The translations under genes were made by a program, and so were the position numbers. From NCBI GenBank assembly GCA_030267965.1, contig BRYA01000939.1, positions 7,673 through 22,770 of the forward strand: a DNA stretch of 15,098 bases, given 5' to 3'. This document shows positions 1 to 7,755 of this stretch, in pieces. This stretch comes from Triparma columacea. Its lineage: Eukaryota > Sar > Bolidophyceae > Parmales > Triparmaceae. Position 1 is the stretch's first letter. Each line of letters opens with the position of its first letter. The notes below the pieces were generated by a model. It saw nothing but the letters and a program-made list of their open reading frames with translations. It made no database searches and had not been told where the DNA came from.

Positions 1-79
1 TTTCCCGTCCCCTCTCCTTCCCTAACATATATTTTACGAACCCCCCCCCCCCCCCTCTCCCTCCCCCCTCCTCTCTCAC
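1..79 (-). other. RFC2: RFC2 intron 2, partial
   Basis: Starts with GTGAGAGAGG after the GAG codon ending at 80 and runs off the window. It contains a run of 15 G on the minus strand (41-55) and further G-rich sequence just inside the donor. No acceptor or following exon is visible in the window. Confidence 0.8.
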
Positions 80-1135
80 CTCCACCGCCTTCCTGGTGTC
101 CCCTAGCTTGCAAAGTTCAAGTATGTCCCTAACGACAGTCGGGTGCGGCTGGTCGCAGACCTTGAAGACGTTCGCCTGGTTGACGAACCCGAACCCGCTG
201 ACCGTCGCCTGGAGGTTGTTGAGGGCGTTCCTCATGTCCCCCTCGGCCGTGAAGATAATGGCCTCCAGGCCGTCTGGGGTGAAGGAGACCTTCTCAAAGG
301 TGCAGATCTCCTTGAGTCTTATCAGCACCTGCTCGTCGCTGAGCCTGCTGTAGCGGAGGATAGCGCAGCGGGACTGGATGGGCTCGATGACCTTGGAGGA
401 TACGTTGCAGGCGAGGGCGAAACGGGTGGTTGAGGAGTAGATCTCCATGGTGCGACGGAGGGCCTGCTGGGCGGCGGTCGTCATGGAGTCGCACTCGTCA
501 AGGATTATCACCTTGTGCCGGTTGGCCGGGAGGGATACCTTGGGGGCGCGGGGGGTTGGGGGGGGGTATTTGGGGTAGGTTTTTTTTGTAAGTAAGCATG
601 TGAAGGCTTCTCGTCCCATTTCGCATCCCTCCCTTTCCTTTGTCGCATTCACTCCTCGCATATATATATTGCTTATATATTGAAGAGCTTCTCGCCTCCC
701 TTTCGCTCTCCCCCCTCCCCTTTCTGCTCCTCCTCCTCCTTCTCCCCCTCCCTTCCCCCCCAAACTCCTCACCTTGGCCATGGCGAACATCTTAATTTTA
801 TTCCTGACAACATCTATCCCCCTCGCGTCGCTCGCATTCAGCTCCAGGGTCCCGTTCTTGTACCCCTCCTCCCCCAGAAGTTCCCTCGCCAGGGCGTGCA
901 CTGAGGTGGTCTTGCCAGTGCCTGGGGGACCGGATAGGATAAGGTTGGGCATGTTTCCATCAACTGCGATGGCTGAGAGCCTTCCGACGGTCTCTGAGTT
1001 GCCTACGATAGATGATAGCTTGTTGGGTCGGTATTTTTCTACCCAGGGCTTCTCATAGTTGACATTTTTGCTTGGTCCACTTTTGGTGGGAGGAGCGGGG
1101 GCGGTGGGAGGGGCTGATTCTACCATTGCTGACAT
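1..1135 (-). CDS. RFC2: Replication factor C subunit 2 (clamp loader ATPase), 3' end outside window
   Basis: AAA+ subunit of the RFC clamp loader, which opens and loads PCNA on primer-template DNA in the nucleus. Exon 1 is 773-1135 (121 codons, start ATG at 1135) and exon 2 is 80-538 (153 codons); both junctions are phase 0. The last stretch, 1-79, is the start of another intron, so roughly 80 C-terminal residues are missing compared with human RFC2. Visible motifs: PWVEKYRP at residues 30-37, Walker A GPPGTGKT at 69-76, [14 protein letters not shown] at 98-111, Walker B LDECD at 134-138 and the arginine-finger SRC at 177-179. The exon 1/exon 2 join reads [11 protein letters not shown], matching the human KMFAQQKVTLP region. 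[20 protein letters not shown] points to the RFC2 (yeast Rfc4) branch rather than RFC4 or RFC5. The Walker B alanine usual in this family (DEAD) is cysteine here. The N-terminal 25 residues are Pro/Ala-rich. Confidence 0.95.
   Translation of the reverse strand, partial: MSAMVESAPPTAPAPPTKSGPSKNVNYEKPWVEKYRPNKLSSIVGNSETVGRLSAIAVDGNMPNLILSGPPGTGKTTSVHALARELLGEEGYKNGTLELNASDARGIDVVRNKIKMFAMAKVRSLGGKGGGEGGGGAERGGGRAKGRREALQYISNIYMRGVNATKEREGCEMGREAFTCLLTKKTYPKYPPPTPRAPKVSLPANRHKVIILDECDSMTTAAQQALRRTMEIYSSTTRFALACNVSSKVIEPIQSRCAILRYSRLSDEQVLIRLKEICTFEKVSFTPDGLEAIIFTAEGDMRNALNNLQATVSGFGFVNQANVFKVCDQPHPTVVRDILELCKLGDTRKAVEVREEGGGRGGGGGFVKYMLGKERGRE
539..772 (-). other. RFC2: RFC2 intron 1
   Basis: 234-nt GT-AG intron on the minus strand: donor GTGAGG after the AAG codon at 773, acceptor CCCCCAAG before GTA at 538. 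The donor half is G/A-rich, the middle holds TATATA tracts (around 658-684) and the acceptor half is C-rich. Phase 0, and the joined protein matches RFC2 relatives across the join. Confidence 0.93.
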
Positions 1136-1428
1136 CTTTTGGTTTGATTTGTTTGTTCGTGTTTGGTGTTGTTGGTGTGTGTTACCTTATTGTATGATTA
1201 TTTTTGTATTTCGTAAAGTTTTGGAATATTAAATGATGTTGAGAAGAAGAAGATTGGATTTTGGCTGAAGTCGGAAGGAGAAAAAGAGAAAAAGAGAAAA
1301 AGTGAAAAAGAGGATTGTGAAGTGGTCAGTCAGCTTATTCCATTTTTAAGCCTTTTATAACCATTTTATCATACACACAGTTGCTATATAGTCCATACAC
1401 ACACTATATATAGTACACATATCATATA
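1136..1428. promoter_or_regulatory. Shared upstream region of two divergent genes
   Basis: 293 bases between the RFC2 start (1135, minus) and the unknown plastid protein start (1429, plus), so it should hold both promoters. It contains an 8-nt AAAAAGAG tandem repeat (1281-1312), CA-rich stretches and a TATATATA at 1405-1412. That TATA lies only about 17-24 bases before the plus-strand ATG, close for a TATA box, so it may just be AT-rich leader. No defined factor site is recognised. Confidence 0.5.
1281..1312 (+). repeat. Short tandem repeat, 4 x 8 nt
   Basis: Four back-to-back copies of AAAAAGAG at 1281, 1289, 1297 and 1305; the third has T for A at its seventh position. It lies in the divergent intergenic region. 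It could be a simple microsatellite or a polypurine promoter tract. Confidence 0.85.
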
Positions 1429-2412
1429 ATGATGAATATGCAGCATATACAGCATATTGTTGTTCTCATTTTGTTGTCCTCCTCGTTGTCAAATTCCTTC
1501 TCATTTCATTCAGCCAACCATTATAGCCCACATACACACACACATCGTATATCCTCATTATCCAAATACTCATATAAACTATACACATCATATGATTCAA
1601 ATAACTCAATAAATAAAAGAAAAAGGAGGAGAAGGAAGGAGGAGACAGGAGATACAGAGGAAAGAGATGAGCAAAAAGGAGAGAACCTGCAATCAAACAC
1701 ACGGAATCAACTAAACACGAATCAACTAAAAGATGAAAAAAGGATCATCGAACAACTACCAGACTTTGTACTTCAAGGGGAAGAAGATGAGACAGCTAAG
1801 GAGACAACTAAGAAGACAACCAACACAGTCCCAAGTGACCTGCTTCCCCCCCCAACTATGGGTTCAGAACTTGAGTCAATAGGTACCTCCGGTATCTCCC
1901 GCGACCGTTCTTTGGAGCGAGCCTTCGAGTTCGATGAGATAAACGAACCCCTCCCCAGGGCTAAGGACCTGCTCAAAACAAGAAGGGGGAAGAAAAAGGT
2001 TAGAAATGTAAAGGGGGGGGACGAACAGGAGGACAAGAGATCGTACAACGAGAGGTGAGAGGAAAAGCGCACATGGGAAACCCACACACACAACACCTCT
2101 AGCCCTAATTCCTCCATCTCACCCCCCCCGCTCTTTTTTTCCAGGTTCGGTGAGACCACCTCAAACTCAGATTCTCCCGTTGACGATCTCGATCCAATAT
2201 CCCGTCTCCGCATATTCGTAACCGGTGGTTCCTCGTCCTCCTCCGGTCCTTCCTCCGGTTTATCGTGGTTCCGTTTGGGGGATGATTTGACGTTTATAAA
2301 GGTGGTTGAAAAGGCGACGTGGGCGGGCATCGCGGGGCTGGTTATTTGGGAGGCTTATATTAATAGCCCACTATTCGAAAGGGCGGCACCCATGGCACCG
2401 GTCGTTTACTAA
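1429..2412 (+). CDS. Unknown protein, probably plastid-targeted, with one C-terminal membrane helix
   Basis: Not a family I recognise. Exons 1429-2054 and 2145-2412 join in phase 2 (AG + G = Arg209) to give 297 residues. Residues 5-23 form a signal peptide with a hydrophobic core (IVVLILLSSSLS) and a likely cut before F24 (SNS|FSF), followed by a Ser/Thr/Tyr-rich stretch. This resembles the bipartite plastid presequence of algae with secondary red plastids. The middle (about 60-205) is highly charged and low-complexity (KRKRRRRK, many E, K, Q and T) and looks disordered. The C-terminal 40 residues look ordered: an amphipathic lead-in, one hydrophobic helix (WAGIAGLVIWEAYI, about 268-281) and the tail SPLFERAAPMAPVVY. 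A thylakoid or envelope location is inference. Without the splice the frame ends at the TGA overlapping the donor. Confidence 0.75.
2055..2144 (+). other. Intron of the unknown plastid protein gene
   Basis: 90-nt GT-AG intron: donor GTGAGAGG overlapping an in-frame TGA, acceptor CTTTTTTTCCAG. The acceptor side has a strong polypyrimidine tract. Splicing joins AG to G in frame and gives 89 more residues ending in the conserved-looking helix and tail. Confidence 0.85.
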
Positions 2413-2564
2413 GGAGGGATGAGGGGAGGGGGGGGGAGGAGGGGAGGGGAGGGGAGACCAGTGGAGGGGGGGGGGTGCGCTACACTCTGGTCGATTTTTC
2501 AAAGACATTCTAGCTTTTTTTATTAGTTCACAGCATTCCGGCATTCTCCTCCTCCCCCATAGCC
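2413..2564. other. Convergent 3' spacer with G-rich tract
   Basis: 152 bases between two facing stop codons (2412 plus, 2565 minus). 2413-2476 is a long G tract on the plus strand with many GGGG runs separated by one or two bases, which fits quadruplex-forming rules. 2515-2522 is a T run. No AATAAA was seen. Confidence 0.6.
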
Positions 2565-4472
2565 CTACTTCTTCCTGTTCTTCACCGCGCACAGCGCCGC
2601 CCCCGCCAGCGCAGCGCTGGCCGCCGGTACCCACACCATGACGTCCCTAACAAATTCCTTGCACCCTTCCTCCATCTCGTCCTCGCAGACGGAGTCCCTC
2701 CGTTGCTGGATGGCCAGGACTACCGCCCCAGTGCAGAGCTTGTCGGTGAAGCTCATGCACCCGTACACGAAGGCCGAGGTCTCCAGGTTGTTCCCCACAA
2801 GGTCGTTGACAAAGCTAACCCCGCTGACCATAACCACTGACGTCCCCGCCCCCAGCAGCACGGCGATTCCGTACACCATGTCTGACGTCTCGGGCTCCAC
2901 GAAGTTGGACCACAGGCATGCCGAGCACACCAGGGCGGAGCCTGCCAGGTAGCTCCCCTTCCTCCCCATGGTCTTGTTCATCCGTTCGCTCAGGCCCTGT
3001 GTGCACAGGAAGCTGCTGAACATCATGCAAAGCGGCACCACAGCTATGCTGCTCGCCGTCGACTCCAGCGTGCTGCTTAGGAAGAACGTGATGTAGACGT
3101 TGACGACGTTTATGAGGAGCCTCGTGGCCATGTAGACCACGCCCACTACGTAGAATTGGGGCGTCTTCAACCAACCCATGTAAGACGTTACCCGAACCGA
3201 GGCCGTCACGTTGGGGTTGTCGTAGTCGTCGCCGCTGATAGCGTCGCCGTCCCCCCCGACCGAGCTCCCGTCCCCCTCTTCTTCCTCCCTTAAACTATTT
3301 GGTGGCATAAGTGCCTCCATTAGCCCCTCCTCCTCCCTTAACATCTTCAGCATATCATTGTGCTGTGCATCGCTCCTAGTCCCCGCCCCCTCCGATCCTT
3401 GCATCCCCCTCTCCTTCCTCCTGCAGTGCCTGTTCATGGCCCCCCAGAAGCATAGGTTGCATACCCCCCCAATCGCCAGTCCAATAATCGCTAGGTTCCT
3501 CCACTTTCCCTCGCTCTCCTCCCCCCTCGGTTCCTGCTCCCCTATGAGTAGGTAGTAGAGTGCGTACGCCATGATCCCGCTGACTACCGTCATCCCGTAC
3601 CTCCTGCTTGTAAGGGTTGTCCTGTTGTCGTCGCTTTCGCAGAGGTCTGTTATTAGGGCTAGGTGGTTCACCTGGACGACGGCCCAGCCGAAGTTGAAGA
3701 TCCCGGCGGCGGCGGAGTAGTAAATAACGGCGGGGGGGGAGGTTGGGGATGTGAAGGGGGAGGGGGAGATCCAGACTATGGAGAAGGAGCAGGCGGCGAG
3801 GATGGTGCCGAGTATGTGGAAGTAGGTTCGGGGGCAGAGCCTGTTGGGACGGAGGGAAGTTGGGGAGGGGTTGGTTGTGAGCGAGCGGTTTATATATATA
3901 TATATATATATAGTGAAGAGCAACCTCCTTCTCCTCCTCTCTCCTCCTCTCTCCTCCTCCCACCCTCCTCCTCACCTTAATCCCCCCCATCCAACACTCC
4001 CTTTCCTTCCGTCGCTCAACCAGCCAGCTATCGGCGTCATGATCGCGTCGCAAACTTGCCCCGTCGTCATGACAATCCCGCTGCTGGAGGGGGGCAGGCT
4101 CCTCGTGGTCTCCAGGTAGCGGAGAAGGTAAGTGAACCAGAGCGTCGCCTGGTAGTCGTTGAGGTAGTGACCGACGGAGAAACCGAACATCTCCCCTGAG
4201 GACATTGGGTGGAAGTAGTTGCCCTGTTGATCGTACGTCCCTACGTTGTCTTGGGTGGAGGTGGAAGAGTTGGGTTGCTGGAATTGCAAGAGTTTCTCCT
4301 TGAGTTGTTCCGTACTAGCTATATTTGAAAATGTCCCGCCGTTGGGTAACCCGTCGGGTAACGACATACTATTTCCTCTTGATAATCTACCCTCCGCTGA
4401 ATTATTCCTTGAGTTTGAAAGACTTCTAGCCCTCGAGGCGGCCTGAGCCAGGAGATCTATGCTCTCTGGCAT
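2565..4472 (-). CDS. MFSD12: MFSD12-like major facilitator transporter
   Basis: Multi-pass transporter of the MFS, MFSD12/GPH type. Animal MFSD12 is needed for cysteine import into lysosomes and melanosomes; a vacuolar role here is inference. Exons 3976-4472 and 2565-3840 join in phase 2 (AG + G = Arg166), giving 590 residues. The transporter begins near residue 96 with FGFSVGHYLNDYQATLWF, matching the MFSD12 FxxGHxLND signature; GWLSDGRKG (150-158) is the motif A loop. Later matches include FNFGWAVVQVNHLALI, YMATRLLINVVNVYI, VLLGAGTSVVMV and SAFVYGCMSFTDKL. The N-terminal 95 residues are a Ser/Asn-rich tail, and a long acidic loop separates the two halves. The first ATG in the open frame is at 4472. 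The frame stays open upstream to a TGA at 4581-4583 with no ATG, so an upstream exon could extend the N-terminus. Confidence 0.88.
3841..3975 (-). other. MFSD12: MFSD12-like intron
   Basis: 135-nt GT-AG intron on the minus strand: donor GTGAGGAGG overlapping an in-frame TGA, acceptor GTCCCAACAG. The donor half is nearly all G and A, the centre is a (TA)n run (3890-3912) and the acceptor half is C-rich. The joined protein keeps MFS similarity across the junction. Confidence 0.92.
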
Positions 4473-5094
4473 GCTTGTTGTGCCGTAGAGATTCCTGTTA
4501 GGGTTACTTGATGTACGTAAAAGTGGGTTGCTTTCGCTTTTGGAACGAATCGTATTCGTTAGGGGTAACAAAAAAAGGAATCACGCGAGATAGCTGTGGT
4601 GTGAGGTGGAAAGCCAAAAAAATTGTCTTATCGAAAAAAGGTAGGAACATAACAATGACAATAGAGACCCTTGTTAAGGCTTTAATCGGTTGTAGTTCGT
4701 CCTATCGTTGATTTTAATCTCCTATTCACGTCGAAGAAACTAAGTTATTTCCCCTTCAATCGAGGTCGAGCTTTCGTGGGTTTTCCCCCCGTCTTATTAC
4801 CGTCTTATAGACGAGATAATACTACTTTGGGCCCTATTTCCGATATTGTCAGTGTCATATTGTGGTTGCTGTCGGGCAGAAACCCGCTATTGACGCCGCA
4901 ATTACACATCCTTGAGGGTCTCACAATCCCTCCTCTCCCTTGTTCTTTGTCAATCACACCACACTAACCCTCCTCATCCTGTCGATAATGTAGAAATTCG
5001 CAGAGAATCAGTATCAAATAGCTTGGGCTTTCAACTGTTACCTAAAAGACGGGTGAAAAGATCCTCTCAACCCCGGGACTCTCCCCTTCCCCAA
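4473..5094. promoter_or_regulatory. Upstream region between divergent MFSD12-like and LRR genes
   Basis: 622 bases without a supported coding exon. They should hold the 5' leader and promoter of both flanking genes. 4473-4571 is open in frame with the transporter but lacks an ATG; 4912-5094 is open in frame with the LRR gene, also without an ATG. A perfect inverted repeat lies at 4544-4560. No clear TATA box or known element was recognised. Confidence 0.5.
4544..4560. promoter_or_regulatory. Inverted repeat, possible regulatory site
   Basis: AACGAAT, spacer CGT, ATTCGTT: 7-base perfect arms with a 3-base spacer, 72 bases upstream of the transporter ATG. It could be a dimeric factor site or a small RNA hairpin in the 5' leader. 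It could also be chance. Confidence 0.3.
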
Positions 5095-7557
5095 ATGACC
5101 AAAACAGCAGTATACACAGGCACAGACGAGACAGAGAGCTTCGAAAACGATACTGAACTCACAGAAGTGATTTTTGCACAAGGAGTGACGTCGATTGCCA
5201 ATGAAACCTTCTACGGATGCTCCTCCCTCACGGCCATCACCATCCCGAATGGAGTGACAACGATTGGGGAATGGGCCTTCCACGGATGCTCCTCCCTCAC
5301 GGCCATTACCATCCCAGATGGAGTGACTACAATTGGCGAATATGCCTTCAGAGGATGCTCCTCCCTCACGGCCATCACCATCCCGGACTCAGTGACCTCG
5401 ATTGGCGAAAGCGCCTTCTCTGGATGCTCCTCCCTCACGGCCATCATCATCCCAGATGAAGTGATGACAATTGGCGAGCGCGCCTTCTACGGATGCTCCT
5501 CCCTCACGGCCATCACCATCCCAATTGGAGTGACGACAATTTGCGAAAGCGCCTTCCACGGATGCTCCTCTCTCACGGCCATCACTATTCCGGACGGAGT
5601 GAGGACAATTGGCCAAGACGCCTTCTACGGATGCTCCTCCCTCACGGCCATCACCATCCCTGAAAGAGTGGCGACAATTGGCGAGGGCGCCTTCTACAAA
5701 TGCTCCTCCCTCACGGCCATCACAATCCTGGACAGAGTGACAACGATTAGCGAACACACCTTCTACGAATGCTCCTCCCTCACGGCCATTATTATCCCAG
5801 ACGGAGTGACAACGATTGGCGAAAGCGCCTTCTGCGGATGCTCCTCCCTCACGGCCATCACCATCCCGGACGGAGTGACGACAATTGGCGAACGCGCTTT
5901 CTACGGATGCTCCTCCCTCACGGCCATTACCATCCCTGACGGAGTGACAACAATTGGCGATGGCGCCTTCTACGGATGCTCCTCCCTCACGGCCATCACA
6001 ATCCCGGACGGAGTGACGACAATTGGCGAGGGCGCCTTCAACGGATGCTCCTCCCTCACGGCCATCACCATCCCAATTGGAGTGACAACGATTAGCATTG
6101 GCGCCTTCCAAGGATGCTCCTCCCTCACAGCCATCACCATCCCAGACGGAGTGACGACGATTGCCAAGGGCGTCTTCAAGGGATGCTCCTCCCTCACGGC
6201 CATCACCATCCCAGACGGAGTGACGGAGATTGGCGAGGGCGCCTTCAACGGATGCTCCTCCCTCACGGCCATCACCATCCCAGACGGAGTGACGCTAATT
6301 GGCGATGGTGCCTTCTACGGATGCTCCTCCCTCACGGCCATCACAATCCCAGACGGAGTGACGACAATTGGCGATGGCGCCTTCTACGGATGGTCCTCCC
6401 TCACAGCCATCACCATCCCGGGCGGAGTGACGATGATTGACGATTACGCCTTCAGGGGATGCTCCTCCCTCACGGCTATCACCATCCCAGACGGAGTGAC
6501 GACAATTGGCGATGCCGCCTTCATGGAATGCTCCTCCCTCACGGCCATCACCATCCCGGACGTAGTGACGACAATTGGCATTGGCGCCTTCTTGGGATGC
6601 TCCTCTCTCACGGCCATCACAATCCCAGATGGAGTGACGACAATTGGCGATGGCGCCTTCAGGGATTGCTCCTCCCTCACGGCCATCACCATCCCGGACG
6701 GAGTGACGTCGATTAGCCTTGCCGCCTTCTCTGGATGCTCCTCTCTCACGGCCATCACCATCCCGGACGGAGTGACAAAGATTGGCGAAGAAGCCTTCCA
6801 AGACTGCTCCTCCCTCACGGCCATCACCATCCCAATTGGAGTGACGACAATTGGCGAATGCGCCTTCTACGGATGCTCCTCCCTCACGGCTATCACCATC
6901 CCAGACGGAGTGACAATGATTGGCGAGGGCGCCTTCCAAGACTGCTCCTCCCTCACGGCCATCACCATCCCAATTGGAGTGACGACAATTGGCGATGGCG
7001 CCTTCTACGGATGCTCCTCCCTCACGGCCATCACCATCCCTGACAGAGTGACGACAATTGGCGATGGCGCCTTCTCTGGATGCTCCTCCCTCACTGCCAT
7101 CACCATCCCAGACGGAGTGACGATGATTGGCAATCAGGCCCTCAGAGGATGCTCCTCCCTCACGGCCATCACCATCCCGGACGGAGTGACGGAGATTGGC
7201 GATGAAGCCTTCTCTAATTGCTCCGCCCTGACGAAACTCATTCTATCTCCTGCCGTTTCCATCGGTGAAGACTGCTTCTTGAATTGCACCGCCTTAATCG
7301 CTGCCGCTGCCGATAGAAATATGCCGACTGTCGAGGACCTTCTCCATTATAGGTGGCACCGCAATGTCGCTGTGATCGAACGCGTCAACGCTCTTCTGTG
7401 CCTCAAGGGAACCTGGGATCACGTGGAGGATCCACCCAGGAGATCGGCTAGGAAGCGGAAGCGAACTGACGGAGTTGAAGCCCCACCGCTAAGGGAAAGT
7501 GAGGCACGTGAGAAGATCCCTAAAGTTTTGTGGAGAGTAATTCTGGAGTTTCTGTAA
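5095..7557 (+). CDS. BspA-type leucine-rich-repeat protein with 29 identical-length repeats
   Basis: 820-residue intronless protein of the BspA-like LRR_5 type, a solenoid fold generally used for binding. ATG at 5095 is the first Met in the frame. After a short N-terminus (MTKTAVYTGTDETESF) and one degenerate repeat come 29 repeats of exactly 23 residues (consensus GCSSLTAITIPDGVTTIGE, then x-A-F-x) at 5215-7215, then two decayed repeats (NCSALTKLIL, NCTALIAA). The C-terminus, about 80 residues, is different: a basic cluster RRSARKRKR resembling a nuclear localisation signal, and an end VLWRVILEFL. There is no signal peptide or membrane segment, so an intracellular, perhaps nuclear, location is inferred. 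A possible poly(A) signal AATAAA is at 7617-7622. Partner and function are unknown. Confidence 0.9.
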   Translation: MTKTAVYTGTDETESFENDTELTEVIFAQGVTSIANETFYGCSSLTAITIPNGVTTIGEWAFHGCSSLTAITIPDGVTTIGEYAFRGCSSLTAITIPDSVTSIGESAFSGCSSLTAIIIPDEVMTIGERAFYGCSSLTAITIPIGVTTICESAFHGCSSLTAITIPDGVRTIGQDAFYGCSSLTAITIPERVATIGEGAFYKCSSLTAITILDRVTTISEHTFYECSSLTAIIIPDGVTTIGESAFCGCSSLTAITIPDGVTTIGERAFYGCSSLTAITIPDGVTTIGDGAFYGCSSLTAITIPDGVTTIGEGAFNGCSSLTAITIPIGVTTISIGAFQGCSSLTAITIPDGVTTIAKGVFKGCSSLTAITIPDGVTEIGEGAFNGCSSLTAITIPDGVTLIGDGAFYGCSSLTAITIPDGVTTIGDGAFYGWSSLTAITIPGGVTMIDDYAFRGCSSLTAITIPDGVTTIGDAAFMECSSLTAITIPDVVTTIGIGAFLGCSSLTAITIPDGVTTIGDGAFRDCSSLTAITIPDGVTSISLAAFSGCSSLTAITIPDGVTKIGEEAFQDCSSLTAITIPIGVTTIGECAFYGCSSLTAITIPDGVTMIGEGAFQDCSSLTAITIPIGVTTIGDGAFYGCSSLTAITIPDRVTTIGDGAFSGCSSLTAITIPDGVTMIGNQALRGCSSLTAITIPDGVTEIGDEAFSNCSALTKLILSPAVSIGEDCFLNCTALIAAAADRNMPTVEDLLHYRWHRNVAVIERVNALLCLKGTWDHVEDPPRRSARKRKRTDGVEAPPLRESEAREKIPKVLWRVILEFL
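5215..7215 (+). repeat. 29 x 69-bp tandem LRR-coding array
   Basis: 29 head-to-tail units of 69 bases with no indel. The segment coding CSSLTAITIP is almost invariant even at third positions, while codons 12-13, 16, 19, 20 and 23 vary. A two-unit block also recurs: the segment starting GCCTTCCAAGACTGC at 6793 repeats at 6931, exactly 138 bases on. This points to unequal exchange or gene conversion. Confidence 0.95.
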
Positions 7558-7755
7558 CTCTTCGTTGTTAAATCAATTGTCCAATTGTTTTATCTGAGAC
7601 CAATCTGTTTAGGCAAAATAAAATCCCTTATCGAAAGAGAATTGTACGTGTACGGTCTCTTGCGTAAGCAAACAGCGAGGTACAAATTTTCATATTCTGA
7701 TGATTGACACTTCTGGCGTGGAGGAGAGACGAAAAAGTGATAAACTAATCTCAAT
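7558..7755 (+). promoter_or_regulatory. Intergenic: LRR gene 3' end and RRF upstream region
   Basis: 198 bases between same-strand genes. A candidate poly(A) signal AATAAA is at 7617-7622, with CAATTGTCCAATTG at 7574-7587. The rest, up to ATG 7756, should hold the RRF promoter and leader; no defined element was recognised. Confidence 0.45.

Noticed and set aside
41..55. C15 homopolymer as a special element
   Set aside because: It lies inside an RFC2 intron already rich in such tracts; its exact length is also prone to sequencing error.
1773..2330. Minus-strand open frame opposite the unknown plastid gene
   Set aside because: It runs through the plus-strand intron and is a Ser/Glu-rich shadow without recognisable features; the plus strand has presequence, splice sites and a coherent C-terminus.
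3972..3975. Frameshift or nonsense break in the transporter gene
   Set aside because: The stop overlaps a GTGAGG donor, and a matching acceptor restores the frame with continuous MFS similarity.
4912..5094. N-terminal extension of the LRR protein
   Set aside because: The frame is open but only from TTG, with no ATG until 5095; the stretch looks like leader sequence.
5211..7043. Long open frames with 23-residue repeats on the opposite strand and in other frames of the LRR array
   Set aside because: The 69-nt unit is a multiple of three, so any frame open in one unit stays open in all. These are shadows of the LRR frame, which alone matches a known repeat family and has sensible ends.
5215..7215. 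CRISPR-like regularly spaced repeats
   Set aside because: The 69-bp units are contiguous coding repeats; variable parts are a few codons, not spacers, and the setting is a eukaryotic gene.
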